Assembly (NCBI GenBank): GCA_008973525.1
Contig: WACJ01000476.1
Location: 1 to 64,000 of the forward strand
Length of the DNA: 64,000 nucleotides
Reading direction: 5' to 3'
Origin: Stenopsyche tienmushanensis
Taxonomy: Eukaryota > Arthropoda > Insecta > Trichoptera > Stenopsychidae
Part shown: positions 62,545 through 64,000 of the stretch, piece by piece
Layout: the number at the start of each line of letters is the position of its first letter
How positions within the stretch are numbered: position 1 is the first letter of the stretch
The notes under the pieces: generated by a model
What the model was told of the DNA's origin: nothing
What the model saw: the letters and a program-made list of their open reading frames with translations, nothing else
The model's database searches: none
Program-made: the position numbers and the translations under genes

Positions 62545-63930
62545 CGGGATTTCTGGATTGCATAAAATCATCCCGGGATCAGTCCCGGGATCAGTCCCGG
62601 GATCCCAGGACCGGAATTTTAAATTGGTTAAGAAATTTTATTGATAAATATGATCAATAATTACGAATAAGTCCATTTGTTTAATATAAAAATAGCATGA
62701 AGGCGAAAGAATTATATTTATTTAAGCCAGGCAACTTTCAATTATTTGTTTCCGTCGCTGCAGATGAATACTTGTATACTATAATACTTTGATGTGATTC
62801 GTAATTATATTACGGAAGAATACAAAAATTCTGAACCCCGTATCTATTATATTTCATATCGATATTCCCATTATTAGAGTCGAGGTGTAGTAAATACATC
62901 ACCGACAGAGAGAGGTTAATATGACAATTTGAAAAATATATATTTACTGTATATATGTACACATATATTAGATAGTTACTGCCTCTAGGCGTCGCCTAAG
63001 CTCGCCAATTAGTAGTTACGCCACTGTTTCCAAGCGTTCAGATTTCGGCAGGAATGTCTCAATTTAGTAGCCGTTGTCTCTTGCATGGTCTTCCCTACTT
63101 AGCAGTATGGAACTCGAGGAACCTCACCGGTACGGATCCGAGAGGCTCTAGGAACGGAGCAGGAACAAGAAGAACACCAAGAAGACGGCCTCGAGGAGAT
63201 GCATTTGATGATCTTTACTTTGCAACGAAAAACAACATTGTTTTCCGTTGACTTCTATTTCGTTTTGTAATCGCCGAACTGAGAGGGGCAACCTGAAAAA
63301 ATGGCGAAACCACTCAGTTTCGAATTCGCTCGGGTAAGTTGTACGGTGACGGGGAGACACCCTCAGTTGGTGTAGGAGCGAATCCGAGATGCACTTAAGC
63401 GTCTCGTATGTCTTCACCCTACCCCGGCAACGCCCTAGCGAGGAAAGGAGGGACTGGACTCCTTGTACTCCAGAAAGCCCTTTCCAGTAGAGTCAAAAAG
63501 GTCGTCTAGAGTAGTTTTCCACCATCTCCCTATGAAAACTACTCAGTCTTTACAAACCCCCCAAACTCCTTATCGAGACGTTCGCGAAAGTGTTCGTCAA
63601 TACGTTCACTCAGGATACCCGTTGGGTGAGCGTTCAAAATAAAACTCGGTGGTAATGCTACCTTCAATATCGAGCGAATGAGGAGGTGAATGTATGATAC
63701 AGACGAAATGGATGTAACCCCTTTCCTATGAATGGATATTGAAGAGGCCCATAGTTCTGTAGTGGACTGTTAGTGGCTGCGCTATGATGATGATGATGAT
63801 TGTGTTGATAAGGTGTACGATTTCTGTTGGATAAAATTTTCAATCCCAAATTTTTCGGGATTATGTTTACTAGTCCCGGGATTCATGAGCACCTGTAACT
63901 ATCCGGGATCCCGGGAATGGATTCGCTACT
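62545..63930 (-). mobile_element. hAT family 1, copy E, split by a later LINE insertion
   Basis: The left part 62545-63073 carries repeated ATCCCGGGATCAGTCCCGGG units and the family core (GAGTCGAGGTGTAGTAAATA, CCTCTAGGCGTCGCCTAAGC). The right part 63801-63930 resumes with GATAAGGTGTACGATTT, TTCGGGATTATGTTTACTAG and CCCGGGATTCATGAGCACCT. Copy A is continuous across the same point. The dimerisation-domain segment is deleted, leaving only a short TTTAAGCCAGGCAAC trace. Confidence 0.72.
63074..63800 (+). mobile_element. 5'-truncated LINE (RTE-like 3' end) inserted into hAT copy E
   Basis: The insert has no relation to hAT family 1 and ends in a TGA/ATG microsatellite (GCTATGATGATGATGATGAT), the tail type of RTE-clade LINEs. 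Its composition is richer in GC than its flanks. The region 63375-63700 (GTGTAGGAGCGAATCC, then TATCGAGCGAATGAGGAGGT) is shared with 56845-57160. No reverse-transcriptase motif remains; this is 3' sequence only. Clade assignment rests on the tail and is tentative. Confidence 0.55.
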
Positions 63931-64000
63931 TTTGGTTATTTCACATTCTTGTTCCATTAGTTTACTTATAAGAATATATTGAAAATATTAAGTGATCCAA

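Noticed and set aside
1..64000. CRISPR array, bacterial operon or phage/provirus
   Set aside because: No regularly spaced identical repeats, no compact gene order, no viral motifs; everything fits an insect nuclear genome.

Overview
The window reads as AT-rich insect nuclear DNA. It has no long open frames, many decayed DNA transposons and a few LINE remnants. The only coding exon I can name is at 57197-57299 on the minus strand. Its 34 residues end in QLDPADRAVLRIA followed by a phase-1 donor. This is the leader that precedes the first calponin-homology domain in spectraplakins (fly Short stop, vertebrate MACF1/dystonin/plectin). The insect order cannot be settled from the sequence; the spectraplakin leader and the transposon set (hAT, pogo/Tigger, piggyBac-like, LINEs ending in a TGA microsatellite) point to an insect.

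Layout: about 57.4-59.7 kb is the regulatory end. It holds the spectraplakin first coding exon, a possible Inr+DPE promoter just upstream of it, and a GC/CpG-rich block at 58.4-59.7 kb. That block carries a possible divergent plus-strand first exon at 58387. Since the gene runs leftward and I recognised no actin-binding-domain exon, most of 1-57196 is probably its first intron, at least 57 kb long. This is inference.

The presumed intron is filled with mobile elements. They include four pogo/Tigger-like elements with TA target duplications (1.0, 18.0, 24.2 and 36.4 kb). One hAT family has copies at 6.4, 15.2, 28.5 and 33.1 kb, with a fifth outside the intron at 62.5 kb. A second hAT family lies at 39.3 and 45.2 kb. 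There are also TTAA-flanked piggyBac-like MITEs, an almost palindromic 200-bp MITE (32.7 kb), MULE, hAT and LINE coding scraps, and unclassified dispersed repeats. Two nested insertions give a relative chronology: a LINE inside a hAT copy at 63.1-63.8 kb and a TTAA MITE inside a hAT copy at 45.8-46.4 kb.

Two small candidate genes lie in the presumed intron. One is an intronless, arginine/cysteine-rich 93-residue ORF at 38690-38971, with a good start context and AATAAA signals just after the stop. It looks protamine-like in composition only. The other is a 53-codon terminal-exon-like ORF at 3522-3683 (minus) behind a good splice acceptor, in a phase that could be joined to the spectraplakin exon. 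A decayed copy of it lies at 25.3 kb on the other strand. Neither is proven.
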